A stretch of DNA of 18,782 nt from JBBDST01 sp040904765 (GTDB lineage: Bacteria > Actinomycetota > Nitriliruptoria > Nitriliruptorales > Nitriliruptoraceae): the NCBI GenBank assembly GCA_040904765.1, contig JBBDST010000055.1, positions 1 through 18,782 on the forward strand, given 5' to 3'. The position numbers were made by a program, and so were the translations under genes. This document shows, piece by piece, positions 7,353 to 14,729 of this stretch. The first letter of the stretch is position 1, and each line of letters opens with the position of its first letter. Under the pieces are notes generated by a model, which was given only the letters and a program-made list of their open reading frames with translations, searched no databases and was not told the DNA's origin.

Positions 7353-9206
7353 TTACGCCAACTGGCGCATCTGACCGTCAAACCGGGTCACGCCGGTGCG
7401 GTCAAAATATTCGAGCAGCGGGATCGCAAATTTGCGGCTCGTATCCCACACTTGCCGCGCATCAGAAGCGGTAAACGTCGGCTGGCTGGTGGCAAGTTGG
7501 ATCAGTTGCTCGCGTGCATGAGCGATCGCTTCTGCCGTGAACGTCAACGGTCCTACTTTCACGATCGTGCCGGCAGTTACCAAGGCTGCCACGTCACGGT
7601 GGGTCATCCCGACCTGTTGCGCAACCTCATCGATTGGCGGCGGGGAAAGCGGACGCACGTTGAGTTCGTCAACCAGCAGCGCTACCCGACGCAGGCGCAC
7701 CCGTTCTGCATCATCGAGATGCTCTGGCAGCACAAACCCGCCAGCAACCCGCACTATCATCCGCGACTGTTCGGCGGTTGTCAGTACCGCACGACATCCT
7801 TGGGTCGACAAACCGCCGTCGCGCAACACCTGTTCGGTCCGTTCACGGGGGTGCACGCCAGCGCCCAAGCCCCGCAGTGCGCCGTACGCCGCCTCAAGCC
7901 GAGTTGTCGTGACACTGATGCCACCAACTGACACGAGCCCTTGAGGTAGCGGACGTGTTGGATCCCAGCCGGCACGGGCAAACAGTAACTCGTCGGCACA
8001 CACGCCTCCAGCAACATCAGTCAGCAGCGTTACACGCGTGTCTTCGTCGCCGGTTGCTAAAAGCTCAATCGCCTCACGGTGACGTTGGCGTGCCGCACGT
8101 CCCCGTGGCAGCGGTGGTGGGGCCGGGTCGGTGACGATCCCGCCGGCAACGATGCGTCGGCGGCCAGATTCGCGCAAAATAAAGCGATCTCCGCAACTGA
8201 CAACCAGCGGACGTGCCACCCGTAGCCGTGCGGCCACGCGTGATCCAGACGTCTCATCTGCACCGGCGATCACCTGCACGGTCGCTGGTGTTGATGTCGA
8301 ACCGACATACACCTCCCATGCACCTTTGTCGGTGACTCGCTGCCCGGCAAGCACCGTCAACCAGCAGTCCAGTTCGTGGCTTAACTGCCACGGCTGACTA
8401 CCAACGATCGTGTCGCCCCGTTTCAAATCCTGATGTGACACACCGACCAAGTTGAGCGCAACCCGTGACCCGGCGGTGACATGCTGAACCGGCGTTCCAA
8501 GTGATTGCACCCCTCGGATCCTGCTGGCTGTCTGTGAGGGCAGGACGCGAATTTCATCGTCGGTTGTAAACGTGCCGTCAACCAGCGTTCCGGTGACCAC
8601 AGCCCCAGCGCCGGCAATCGAAAACGCCCGGTCAACCCAAAGGCGCGGCCGGTTACGTGACACCGGTTGGGCAAGTTTGTCCAGCTGACTTGCCAACACT
8701 TCTTTGAGTGTCTCGATCCCTCGGTTGGTGATGGCATCGGTGATCACAATCGGGGCGGGAGCAAGCGTCGTTGCGGCAAGCGCATCACTCACTTGTGCGA
8801 CGACCTCATCGAGACGCTCGTCACTCACGGTGTCTGCTTTGGTGATCACCGTTACGACGCCGGGCACACCGAGCAGCGAAAGAATGTCGCGATGTTCTGC
8901 GGACTGTTTCGACCAGCCATCATCGGCCGCGACGACAAACATTGTGGCCGGAGACGCGCCGGTGCCGGCAAGCATCGTCGAGATGAACCGTTCGTGGCCA
9001 GGAACATCCACAAACGCGACCGTGTGCGCCCCGAAACTGCCCCACACGTAACCCAGTTCGATCGTCAAGCCGCGCTGTTGTTCTTCACGCAGCCGGTCAG
9101 GTTCTTGACCGGTAAGTGCCCGCAGCAACGTCGATTTACCATGATCGACATGCCCGGCAGTCGTGACCACACGATGCGACAAGGTGGCCTTGAGCGGATC
9201 AGCCAC
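7353..9206 (-). CDS. selB: Selenocysteine-specific translation elongation factor SelB
   Basis: 617 residues. This GTPase delivers Sec-tRNA to the ribosome at UGA codons followed by a SECIS hairpin. Motifs: G1 GHVDHGKST (about 18-26), switch RGLTIELGY (about 45-53), G3 DVPGH (67-71) and G4 TKAD (122-125). Two beta-barrel domains follow, then several C-terminal winged-helix repeats that read the SECIS element, ending in the typical TSRKFAIPLLEYFDR...TRFDG. The start is a GTG at 9206 that overlaps the selA stop by eight bases, so the two are translationally coupled. All GTPase motifs are intact. No selenoprotein, selD or tRNA-Sec gene is in this window, so those must lie elsewhere if the pathway is active. 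Confidence 0.97.
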   Translation of the reverse strand: MADPLKATLSHRVVTTAGHVDHGKSTLLRALTGQEPDRLREEQQRGLTIELGYVWGSFGAHTVAFVDVPGHERFISTMLAGTGASPATMFVVAADDGWSKQSAEHRDILSLLGVPGVVTVITKADTVSDERLDEVVAQVSDALAATTLAPAPIVITDAITNRGIETLKEVLASQLDKLAQPVSRNRPRLWVDRAFSIAGAGAVVTGTLVDGTFTTDDEIRVLPSQTASRIRGVQSLGTPVQHVTAGSRVALNLVGVSHQDLKRGDTIVGSQPWQLSHELDCWLTVLAGQRVTDKGAWEVYVGSTSTPATVQVIAGADETSGSRVAARLRVARPLVVSCGDRFILRESGRRRIVAGGIVTDPAPPPLPRGRAARQRHREAIELLATGDEDTRVTLLTDVAGGVCADELLFARAGWDPTRPLPQGLVSVGGISVTTTRLEAAYGALRGLGAGVHPRERTEQVLRDGGLSTQGCRAVLTTAEQSRMIVRVAGGFVLPEHLDDAERVRLRRVALLVDELNVRPLSPPPIDEVAQQVGMTHRDVAALVTAGTIVKVGPLTFTAEAIAHAREQLIQLATSQPTFTASDARQVWDTSRKFAIPLLEYFDRTGVTRFDGQMRQLA

Positions 9207-10548
9207 GTGCGCGACTCACCGCCTCAAACAACGCTTCGTCGGCCGTTTCAGGCACACTACGCAGATCAAGCACCACCGCATCATCATCAATGCGGGCCAC
9301 AACGGCCGGTGTGCCGTGGCGCAGTCGCGCCATCAACGCCTCAGGCGAGCCGTCTGTCACCAGACGCACCCCAAACGACGGCAGTTCAACACCCGGGGTA
9401 GTTCCACCACCGATCACCGACGTTAACGCTGTGGCGGTCGCGCCAAGACGTCTCGCCAAAGTAACGGCACGCTGTTCGAGCAGCGCGACCGGCAGGTCAA
9501 TCATCCGGACAGCAGGAATTGCCTGGGGACGTTCCTCATGCAGGTAGGCCAAGACGGTTGCTTCCAACGCTGCCCGCTGTAGCTTGTCGATACGCAGCGC
9601 CCGAGCCAGCGGATGTTTGCGGCAGCGTGCGATCAGGTCAGAACGGCCAAGGATGATGCCCGCCTGCGGGCCACCAAGCAGTTTGTCACCCGAAAAAATG
9701 ATGAGATCTGCCCCAGCTTTCACAGCATCAGCCACATTGGGTTCGTTTGCCAACGGCCCGGGCTGCGCGGTCAGCAGCCCCGAACCGATGTCATATACGA
9801 CCGGCACATGATGGTCTCGACCGAGCGCAACCAACGCATCAAAATCGGCATCTTCAGTGAAGCCATTGATGGTGAAATTTGAGCGGTGAACTTTCAACAG
9901 CACGCCCGTATCGTCACCCACTGCATCCGCAAAATCGGCAATCCGGGTGCGATTGGTGGTGCCAACTTCAACCAAACGTGTTCCGGCAGTTGCCATCACA
10001 TCAGGGAGCCGATACGAACCGCCAATCTCGATCAGTTCGCCGCGACTCACAATCGTGTCACGGCCTGTCGCGAGCGCGGCCAACACCAGCATCAACGCGG
10101 CAGCGCCGTTATTCACCACCGTCGCATCTTCACTGTGGCACACGGTTGCCAGCAGCGCACCCAACTCGCCGGTACGTGACCCACGCCCGCCAGTCGCAAC
10201 GTCAAACTCAAGATTGGTGGGCCCGCATGCCGCCACCACGGCAGCTTGGGCCGCTTCAGACAGCGGTGCACGACCAAGGTTGGTGTGTAACACCACGCCG
10301 GTGGCATTGATCACCGGCGAGAGCAGGGCCGCCCGTTTGATGTCAAGCAGGGCCCGAACCTGATCGGCAATGGCATCGCCTGACGGCAGGGTCGGGTCGG
10401 TAGCGGCCGTATCACGGGCTGCCGCTAAAACCTGACGCACCGCGGCAACAACCGCGACACGCCCATGGCGGGACACGCTGTCGTCAAGTCCAGACAGCAC
10501 CGTGTCCACTTTCGGCAACGACGCACGAACGTCGGCGTGTTCTCCCAT
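9199..10548 (-). CDS. selA: L-seryl-tRNA(Sec) selenium transferase SelA
   Basis: About 449 residues from the ATG at 10548. The frame is open to a TTG at 10587, which would add 13 residues. SelA converts Ser-tRNA(Sec) to Sec-tRNA(Sec) with selenophosphate and PLP. Visible: the N-terminal helical tRNA-binding part (about 1-75), INATGVVLHTNLGRAPLS (about 80-97), GGRGSR (120-125), NNGAAALML (146-154) and the PLP lysine in FSGDKLLGGPQ (Lys about 289). The length is normal for bacterial SelA. The AGAGG before the ATG is very close (about two bases), so the start is not certain. It is first of the selA-selB pair and divergent from the Nudix gene, with a perfect 13-bp palindrome in between. Confidence 0.96.
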   Translation of the reverse strand: MGEHADVRASLPKVDTVLSGLDDSVSRHGRVAVVAAVRQVLAAARDTAATDPTLPSGDAIADQVRALLDIKRAALLSPVINATGVVLHTNLGRAPLSEAAQAAVVAACGPTNLEFDVATGGRGSRTGELGALLATVCHSEDATVVNNGAAALMLVLAALATGRDTIVSRGELIEIGGSYRLPDVMATAGTRLVEVGTTNRTRIADFADAVGDDTGVLLKVHRSNFTINGFTEDADFDALVALGRDHHVPVVYDIGSGLLTAQPGPLANEPNVADAVKAGADLIIFSGDKLLGGPQAGIILGRSDLIARCRKHPLARALRIDKLQRAALEATVLAYLHEERPQAIPAVRMIDLPVALLEQRAVTLARRLGATATALTSVIGGGTTPGVELPSFGVRLVTDGSPEALMARLRHGTPAVVARIDDDAVVLDLRSVPETADEALFEAVSRARG

Positions 10549-10562
10549 GACCTCTTCGCTTT

Positions 10563-10575
10563 GGCGGTAACCGCC
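10563..10575. promoter_or_regulatory. Perfect palindrome between selA and the Nudix gene, candidate operator
   Basis: GGCGGT-A-ACCGCC, two perfect 6-base arms around one base. It lies 15 bases upstream of the selA ATG on one strand, and on the other just before TAGGAT (10577-10582), a candidate -10 box of the Nudix gene. A protein bound here could act on both genes. Chance cannot be excluded for so short a site. Confidence 0.4.
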
Positions 10576-10576
10576 G

Positions 10577-10582
10577 TAGGAT
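10577..10582 (+). promoter_or_regulatory. Candidate -10 element for the Nudix-MBL genes
   Basis: TAGGAT, 37 bases upstream of the GTG start. The position 18 bases upstream holds only a weak -35 (TCTTCG, 10553-10558). It belongs to the same TAGGxT group as the boxes before whiB, pckA, bioY and the PBP gene. Confidence 0.35.
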
Positions 10583-10619
10583 CTCAACTATGGTCGCGTG
10601 AGAAACTTAGGGGGGCGCG

Positions 10620-11480
10620 GTGCGAAAGGCCAGACGTGGCTACAGCCAGTCGCCACCCAAGGCGTCGTTGGCTCCTGATGGCCACGAGCTTGATGCCGTT
10701 CTTGCCGCCAGCATCATCGTGCTGCGTGACGGCCCGTTCGGACTCGAAACCTTGCTGTTAGAACGGCCACAAACCGCCGTGTTTGCCCCTGGCGCACTGG
10801 TGTTTCCCGGCGGAAAAGTGAACCCTGATGACGGCGCCCTAGCGGCGTTTCACGCCCGAGGCGTGTCGCTTACAAACTGGCAGCAACAGCTAAAAACCCA
10901 GACGCCAGTTGAGACACGTGCACTCTTGTTTGCGGCCGTACGCGAAACATTCGAAGAAACCGGCGTCCTGCTGGCATGTGATCACACCGGCACGCCAATG
11001 GCACAAGAACGGACACAAAACGGCCCGCTCGCCCAACTCCGGCACATTACAGATGCAACAGCAGCTGCCCAGTGGACCGAAGTGTTGGCGCACGAACGAC
11101 TGCTTATTGACGTTGATTGTCTCACGCTGGTGTCCTGGTGGGTGACACCGCATGGCTATCCGCGACGGTTCGACACCCGCTTTTTTGCGGTACGACTACC
11201 CGCCGGTTCAACTGTCATCCCCGCATCAGGCGAGATCGTGTCGACCCTATGGCTCGCACCACAAACTGCGCTTGAACAGGCACAATCAGGCAGGCGGCAC
11301 ATCATCTATCCGACCCGCAAAAATCTGGCTCAGATCGCCCCATACATCACCACCAACACCGCCCTTGCCGCACTCAAACAAACCGCACCCAACATACGAC
11401 GGTTATGCCCACAACTCATCGAAGTCGATGGCATCACTAAGGTGATGCATCCTGACGGGGGAGAACCTGAAGATGAATAG
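10620..11480 (+). CDS. Nudix hydrolase with an interrupted Nudix box (NUDT19/RP2-like)
   Basis: 286 residues from a GTG with a strong AGGGGGG upstream. Nudix enzymes cleave nucleoside diphosphates linked to another moiety using Mg bound by REUXEEXGU. Here the box is split: the GGK half is at about 64-66 and the RETFEETGV half at about 108-116, with roughly 40 residues between them instead of the usual dozen. Such an insertion is known in the NUDT19/RP2 subgroup, some of which hydrolyse coenzyme A, so a CoA or acyl-CoA diphosphatase is a reasonable guess. Both catalytic Glu residues (112 and 113) are present. It is followed 15 bases later by an MBL-fold gene; this pair recurs near crp in other actinobacteria, from memory. 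Confidence 0.9.
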   Translation: MRKARRGYSQSPPKASLAPDGHELDAVLAASIIVLRDGPFGLETLLLERPQTAVFAPGALVFPGGKVNPDDGALAAFHARGVSLTNWQQQLKTQTPVETRALLFAAVRETFEETGVLLACDHTGTPMAQERTQNGPLAQLRHITDATAAAQWTEVLAHERLLIDVDCLTLVSWWVTPHGYPRRFDTRFFAVRLPAGSTVIPASGEIVSTLWLAPQTALEQAQSGRRHIIYPTRKNLAQIAPYITTNTALAALKQTAPNIRRLCPQLIEVDGITKVMHPDGGEPEDE

Positions 11481-11495
11481 AAGAACGGATACCTC

Positions 11496-12392
11496 ATGAG
11501 CGAACTCACGCCACCGGTAGATCCGCGTACCGCCTGGCAAATCCCGCCACTTGGATCATTACCGCATGTCAGCATGCTTGATGACGTGACGGTGCGCGTG
11601 TTGGCACCAAACGCCGGACCCATGACACTTGACGGCACCAACACCTACATCATTGCAGCCCAAGGCACCGGCGAGGCGGTGATTATCGACCCTGGGCCAG
11701 CCGACACCACCCATCTTGACACGGTCGCTGAAGTCATCGCTGCGCGTGACGCCCAGGTCCGTGCCATCATCGTTACCCACCATCATCACGATCATGCGGA
11801 AGCCGCCGCGGCATTTAGCGCCCACTTTGAGGCTGCCACGTTGGCATACGACCCGTCAGTTGCGGTTGCCGGCCCAGGCGCGACAGCCGTAGAGACCCTG
11901 CGCGATGGCAGTCGCATCGAACTGTCAGGCTGCCATCTCACCATGGTCGCCACACCAGGACACACCAACGACCATCTTGCGGTGCGGCTGGCCACCGGCG
12001 TGCTGCTCACTGGTGATCACATTCTTGGCCGTGGCACCTCTGTGGTGGCCTCTCCAGATGGAGATCTTGAGGCCTATCTCGACTCGCTGCATACCGTCCT
12101 TGGGCTTGGACCTGATGCCTTATATCCCGGGCACGGTCCCGAACTCACCGAAGACCCAGAAGCGGTCATCACGTTTTATCTGCAACAGCGGGCGTATCGC
12201 AGCGCACAAATCCGGGCCGTATTGACCAACGGGCCGGCCACCCCCCGCCAACTGGTCGAACAGATCTATGCCGCAGTCGACCCAGGCTTGTGGAATGCCG
12301 CAGAACGCTCAACCCGGGCAGCCATTGCTGCGCTCACACGTTCTGGCGAAGTCGTCCATACGGATACAGACGTAGTGAGATGGCGCGGCTAA
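11496..12392 (+). CDS. Metallo-beta-lactamase-fold hydrolase, LACTB2-like
   Basis: 298 residues. The metal site is THHHHDH (ligands His96, His98, Asp99, His100), with TPGHT (His156), TGDH (Asp174) and PGHG (His213). GTNTYII (about 47-53) and the C-terminal winged-helix-like tail (about 225-298) match the LACTB2 group, members of which act as nucleases or thioesterase-like hydrolases. The substrate cannot be told. It lies 15 bases after the Nudix stop on the same strand, so probably in one operon. The ribosome site (GAAGAACGG) is weak, consistent with coupling. In the related mycobacterial cluster the corresponding gene (Rv3677c) lies beside crp; here the next gene is pckA. Confidence 0.9.
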   Translation: MSELTPPVDPRTAWQIPPLGSLPHVSMLDDVTVRVLAPNAGPMTLDGTNTYIIAAQGTGEAVIIDPGPADTTHLDTVAEVIAARDAQVRAIIVTHHHHDHAEAAAAFSAHFEAATLAYDPSVAVAGPGATAVETLRDGSRIELSGCHLTMVATPGHTNDHLAVRLATGVLLTGDHILGRGTSVVASPDGDLEAYLDSLHTVLGLGPDALYPGHGPELTEDPEAVITFYLQQRAYRSAQIRAVLTNGPATPRQLVEQIYAAVDPGLWNAAERSTRAAIAALTRSGEVVHTDTDVVRWRG

Positions 12393-12469
12393 CCTTAAAA
12401 ACAAGGACATGGGGACGACGACTTTTTCGCAGGCAAGCGTGGAGCGTGTAAAGGCGAACGATCGTCCAG

Positions 12470-12499
12470 TTCGTAGCTGTGTGGATGCGACGATAGGCT
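12470..12499 (+). promoter_or_regulatory. Candidate promoter for pckA
   Basis: TTCGTA (12470-12475), an 18-base spacer, and TAGGCT (12494-12499), the same -10 hexamer as upstream of bioY. It lies in the 169-base gap after the MBL gene and would give a leader of about 55 bases that contains the hairpin at 12533-12548. Confidence 0.4.
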
Positions 12500-12532
12500 T
12501 CGTGTCAACCGGCACTAATACCCGGTATCGCG

Positions 12533-12548
12533 TGGCGTAAACACGCCA
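12533..12548 (+). promoter_or_regulatory. Leader hairpin abutting the pckA ribosome binding site
   Basis: TGGCGT-AAAC-ACGCCA, a perfect 6-bp stem with a 4-base loop. Its last base is the first base of the Shine-Dalgarno AAGGAGG (12548-12554). An alternative 5-bp stem, GCGTG with CACGC, overlaps it. It could be an operator or a structure that adjusts translation of pckA. Confidence 0.4.
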
Positions 12549-12561
12549 AGGAGGCTGCACG

Positions 12562-14100
12562 GTGGCTGTTGAACTTCCCAAAGCAAAGTCGGTCGAGGCG
12601 AACCCGACACAGGCGCAGATGCGCCAGTGGGTGCTCGAACTGATGCCAAACGTCGTCGAGACAGAGTTCGGGAACCTGAACTATCGCGCTCGCGTCGTAT
12701 CGAGGCTTGGCAAATCAACGTTCTTCGTGTCTGACGAACCAAACGCGAAACCGACGATTTCACGCGCCGAAGCCGCCGAATGGGCCGCCAAACAGGACGC
12801 ATACATTGCCGATCGTGACATGGTGCTCATCGAGGGCTACATCGGTCCTGACCCGTCATTTCGCACCGGCGCACGCCTGTTCATCGAAAAAGAAAACAGC
12901 AACATTCCTGCGATGCAACAGCAGCTCTTTTTCGACAAGGACGCAGACTTTACGCCCGAGTTTACGGTGATCTACACCCCGCACTTCAACGCACCAGGTA
13001 AACCCGACGACTGCCTTATCACCGTCGACCTTGAGACTTACACCACACGCGTCTTTGGCTCCGACTACTTCGGTGAATCCAAGATGGGCGGACTTCGCAT
13101 GTGGAACAAACTTGTGTATGACCGTGGTGGGCTGGCCATGCACTCGGGGGCCAAGACATTCCCGAAAGAAGAAACCCCTGACGGCACCGAACACCTCGCT
13201 CTCATTATCGGCCTGTCCGGTACTGGTAAAACCACCACGACGTTCCGCAACGTCAAAGGATCCCTGCCGATCCAAGACGACTTCATCGGTTTGTGGCCCG
13301 ACGGCACTGTCGTCTCAACCGAAAACGGCTGTTTTGCCAAGACCTTTGGTCTTGACCCCGACGACGAACCGACCATCTACGGTGGCGCAACGAGTGCCGA
13401 CGCATGGCTTGAAAGTGTCAGCGTCGATGACAACGGCAAAGTCGACTTCTTCGACACCAACTACACCGCCAACGGCCGTTGCACCTTCGGGCTTGCTGGC
13501 ATCCGCCATCGGGATCCAAGCGATCTGCCCAAAGCTAAGTACCTGTTCATTTTGAATCGCAACGAAAACATCGTTCCAGCGGTCGTGAAATTGAAGCCCG
13601 AACAGGCCGCCTACTACTTCATGCTCGGTGAAACCAAAGGCACCTCTGCCGGTGGCGCCGCCGAAGCCGGCAAAAACCTGCGGGTGCCAGGCACCAACCC
13701 GTTCTGGTTTGAAAACGACGCCAGCCAAGCAAATCGTCTGCTTGAAATCCTCGAGCAGACTCCCCTTGAGGTGTACCTGTTCAACACCGGTCGCGTCGGT
13801 GGCACCGACAGTGATGAACGATCCAAGAAAGTGAAGATTCCGCACTCGGCAGCCGTGCAGCACGGCATCGTCGATGGATCGATCGAATGGACCATCGATC
13901 CGGACTTTGGGTACGAAGTTGCGACGTCGATCCCCGGTTTTGATGACGAAGAACTGTTGCAGCCGCGCAAACTGTATGCACGTCAAGGCCGCGAAGACGA
14001 GTACAACGAAATTGTGACTCGCGTGAAGGCAGACCGTGCGGCGTATCTTGCTGGTTATGAAAACCTTGACCCGCGCGTCGCCGCAGGCGAAGGCATCTAA
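12562..14100 (+). CDS. pckA: Phosphoenolpyruvate carboxykinase (ATP-type), divergent
   Basis: 512 residues. It converts oxaloacetate plus ATP to PEP, CO2 and ADP, the entry step of gluconeogenesis. Signatures: the P-loop GLSGTGKTTT (217-226) as in the ATP-type enzyme, MHSGAK (193-198), QDDFIGLWPDG (238-248) and NGRCTF (about 305-310). Where classical ATP-type enzymes have SGYTAKxAGTE, this protein has FMLGETKGTSAGG (353-365), and the flanking region also differs, so it belongs to a divergent branch. GTG start with an ideal AAGGAGG 7 bases upstream. Preceded by a probable own promoter and leader hairpin, followed by a strong hairpin. Actinobacteria more often carry the unrelated-looking GTP-type enzyme, which makes this one notable. 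Cytoplasmic. Confidence 0.9.
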   Translation: MAVELPKAKSVEANPTQAQMRQWVLELMPNVVETEFGNLNYRARVVSRLGKSTFFVSDEPNAKPTISRAEAAEWAAKQDAYIADRDMVLIEGYIGPDPSFRTGARLFIEKENSNIPAMQQQLFFDKDADFTPEFTVIYTPHFNAPGKPDDCLITVDLETYTTRVFGSDYFGESKMGGLRMWNKLVYDRGGLAMHSGAKTFPKEETPDGTEHLALIIGLSGTGKTTTTFRNVKGSLPIQDDFIGLWPDGTVVSTENGCFAKTFGLDPDDEPTIYGGATSADAWLESVSVDDNGKVDFFDTNYTANGRCTFGLAGIRHRDPSDLPKAKYLFILNRNENIVPAVVKLKPEQAAYYFMLGETKGTSAGGAAEAGKNLRVPGTNPFWFENDASQANRLLEILEQTPLEVYLFNTGRVGGTDSDERSKKVKIPHSAAVQHGIVDGSIEWTIDPDFGYEVATSIPGFDDEELLQPRKLYARQGREDEYNEIVTRVKADRAAYLAGYENLDPRVAAGEGI

Positions 14101-14116
14101 GCATCAGCTGATTACG

Positions 14117-14148
14117 TGGGACGCCCCAGCAAACGCTGGGGCGTCCCA
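14117..14148. terminator. Strong hairpin between convergent pckA and the YdcF-type gene
   Basis: A perfect 14-bp stem, TGGGACGCCCCAGC with its complement, around an AAAC loop, 16 bases after the pckA stop. It is symmetric, so it can serve both converging genes. There is no T-run on either side, so it is a non-canonical, actinobacterial-style terminator or a transcript-stabilising 3' hairpin. Confidence 0.75.
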
Positions 14149-14173
14149 GTGTTCATAGCCAAACAACAGCGGG

Positions 14174-14710
14174 CTAGCAGGCACGTCGCAGTGTGTAGGC
14201 AGCAATGATTCCCAACGCTTCACGCCCTGCACGCCGCAACTGCACCTCCAATGGAGCCGAATCGGCGATCCCAGTGACCAGCACTTCGCCCTCGAAACAC
14301 TGCCGAAATAGCACCCGTGCGCGATTCACATGAAACGTAGAGGTAGCAACCGCCATCGTCTGCCAACCGTTGTCTTTAGCGTATGCCGCAGCCGTCCGTG
14401 CCTCTCCGGCAGTCGTTGACGGATTCGGTTCGACACACCACTGCGCCTTTGAATCGCACGGGACACCACCAAGCACACCAGACGTCACACCCTCAGCGAA
14501 TGCGAACACTGGCACCCTGTGAACTGCGGCAACCTGCTGGCCAAACGCCAGACGTTCGCCACCCCCACCGCCAAGCACAACGACCACGTCAGGATGCTGA
14601 ATCACGTCAAGCCGGGGGGTTGTGACCACGATTAAGACCGCCAGCAGCGTCACCACACTCACTAGGAGCAGGACTACCAGCCGGCGCGCCAATCGTCTGA
14701 CTATGCTCAC
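14174..14710 (-). CDS. YdcF/SanA-like (DUF218) membrane-anchored protein
   Basis: About 178 residues from the GTG at 14710, chosen because AGGAC lies five bases upstream and because a positively charged start followed directly by one membrane helix (about 11-30) results. The frame is open to an ATG at 14809, but that start would overlap the divergent bioY start. The DUF218 core is clear: DVVVVLGGGGGERL near the start of the domain, NPSTTAGEARTAA in the middle and ATSTFHVNRARVLF after it. The domain has a Rossmann-like fold, is predicted to lie outside the membrane, and is linked to envelope integrity and vancomycin tolerance (SanA) in enterobacteria; its biochemical activity is unknown. It converges on pckA across the hairpin at 14117-14148. 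Confidence 0.85.
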   Translation of the reverse strand: MSIVRRLARRLVVLLLVSVVTLLAVLIVVTTPRLDVIQHPDVVVVLGGGGGERLAFGQQVAAVHRVPVFAFAEGVTSGVLGGVPCDSKAQWCVEPNPSTTAGEARTAAAYAKDNGWQTMAVATSTFHVNRARVLFRQCFEGEVLVTGIADSAPLEVQLRRAGREALGIIAAYTLRRAC

Positions 14711-14729
14711 AAACCGTCCTGTACTCGAC

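Noticed and set aside
7341..7356. AACCGGTT palindrome in the gap between the convergent Rid and selB stops
   Set aside because: Only 8 bases and partly within the stop region; too short to call a terminator or site.
8667..9401. Plus-strand open frame of 244 codons opposite selB and the end of selA
   Set aside because: It is a shadow of selB coding sequence; the translation is His/Arg-rich with no family resemblance.
12393..12561. Possible tRNA-Sec (selC) or small RNA in the gap before pckA
   Set aside because: I could not fold an acceptor stem with a T-arm, and there is no UCA anticodon loop; only short hairpins are present.
13315..13986. Minus-strand open frame of 223 codons opposite pckA
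   Set aside because: pckA carries the P-loop and all expected motifs; the antisense translation resembles no known protein and has no ribosome site I can see.
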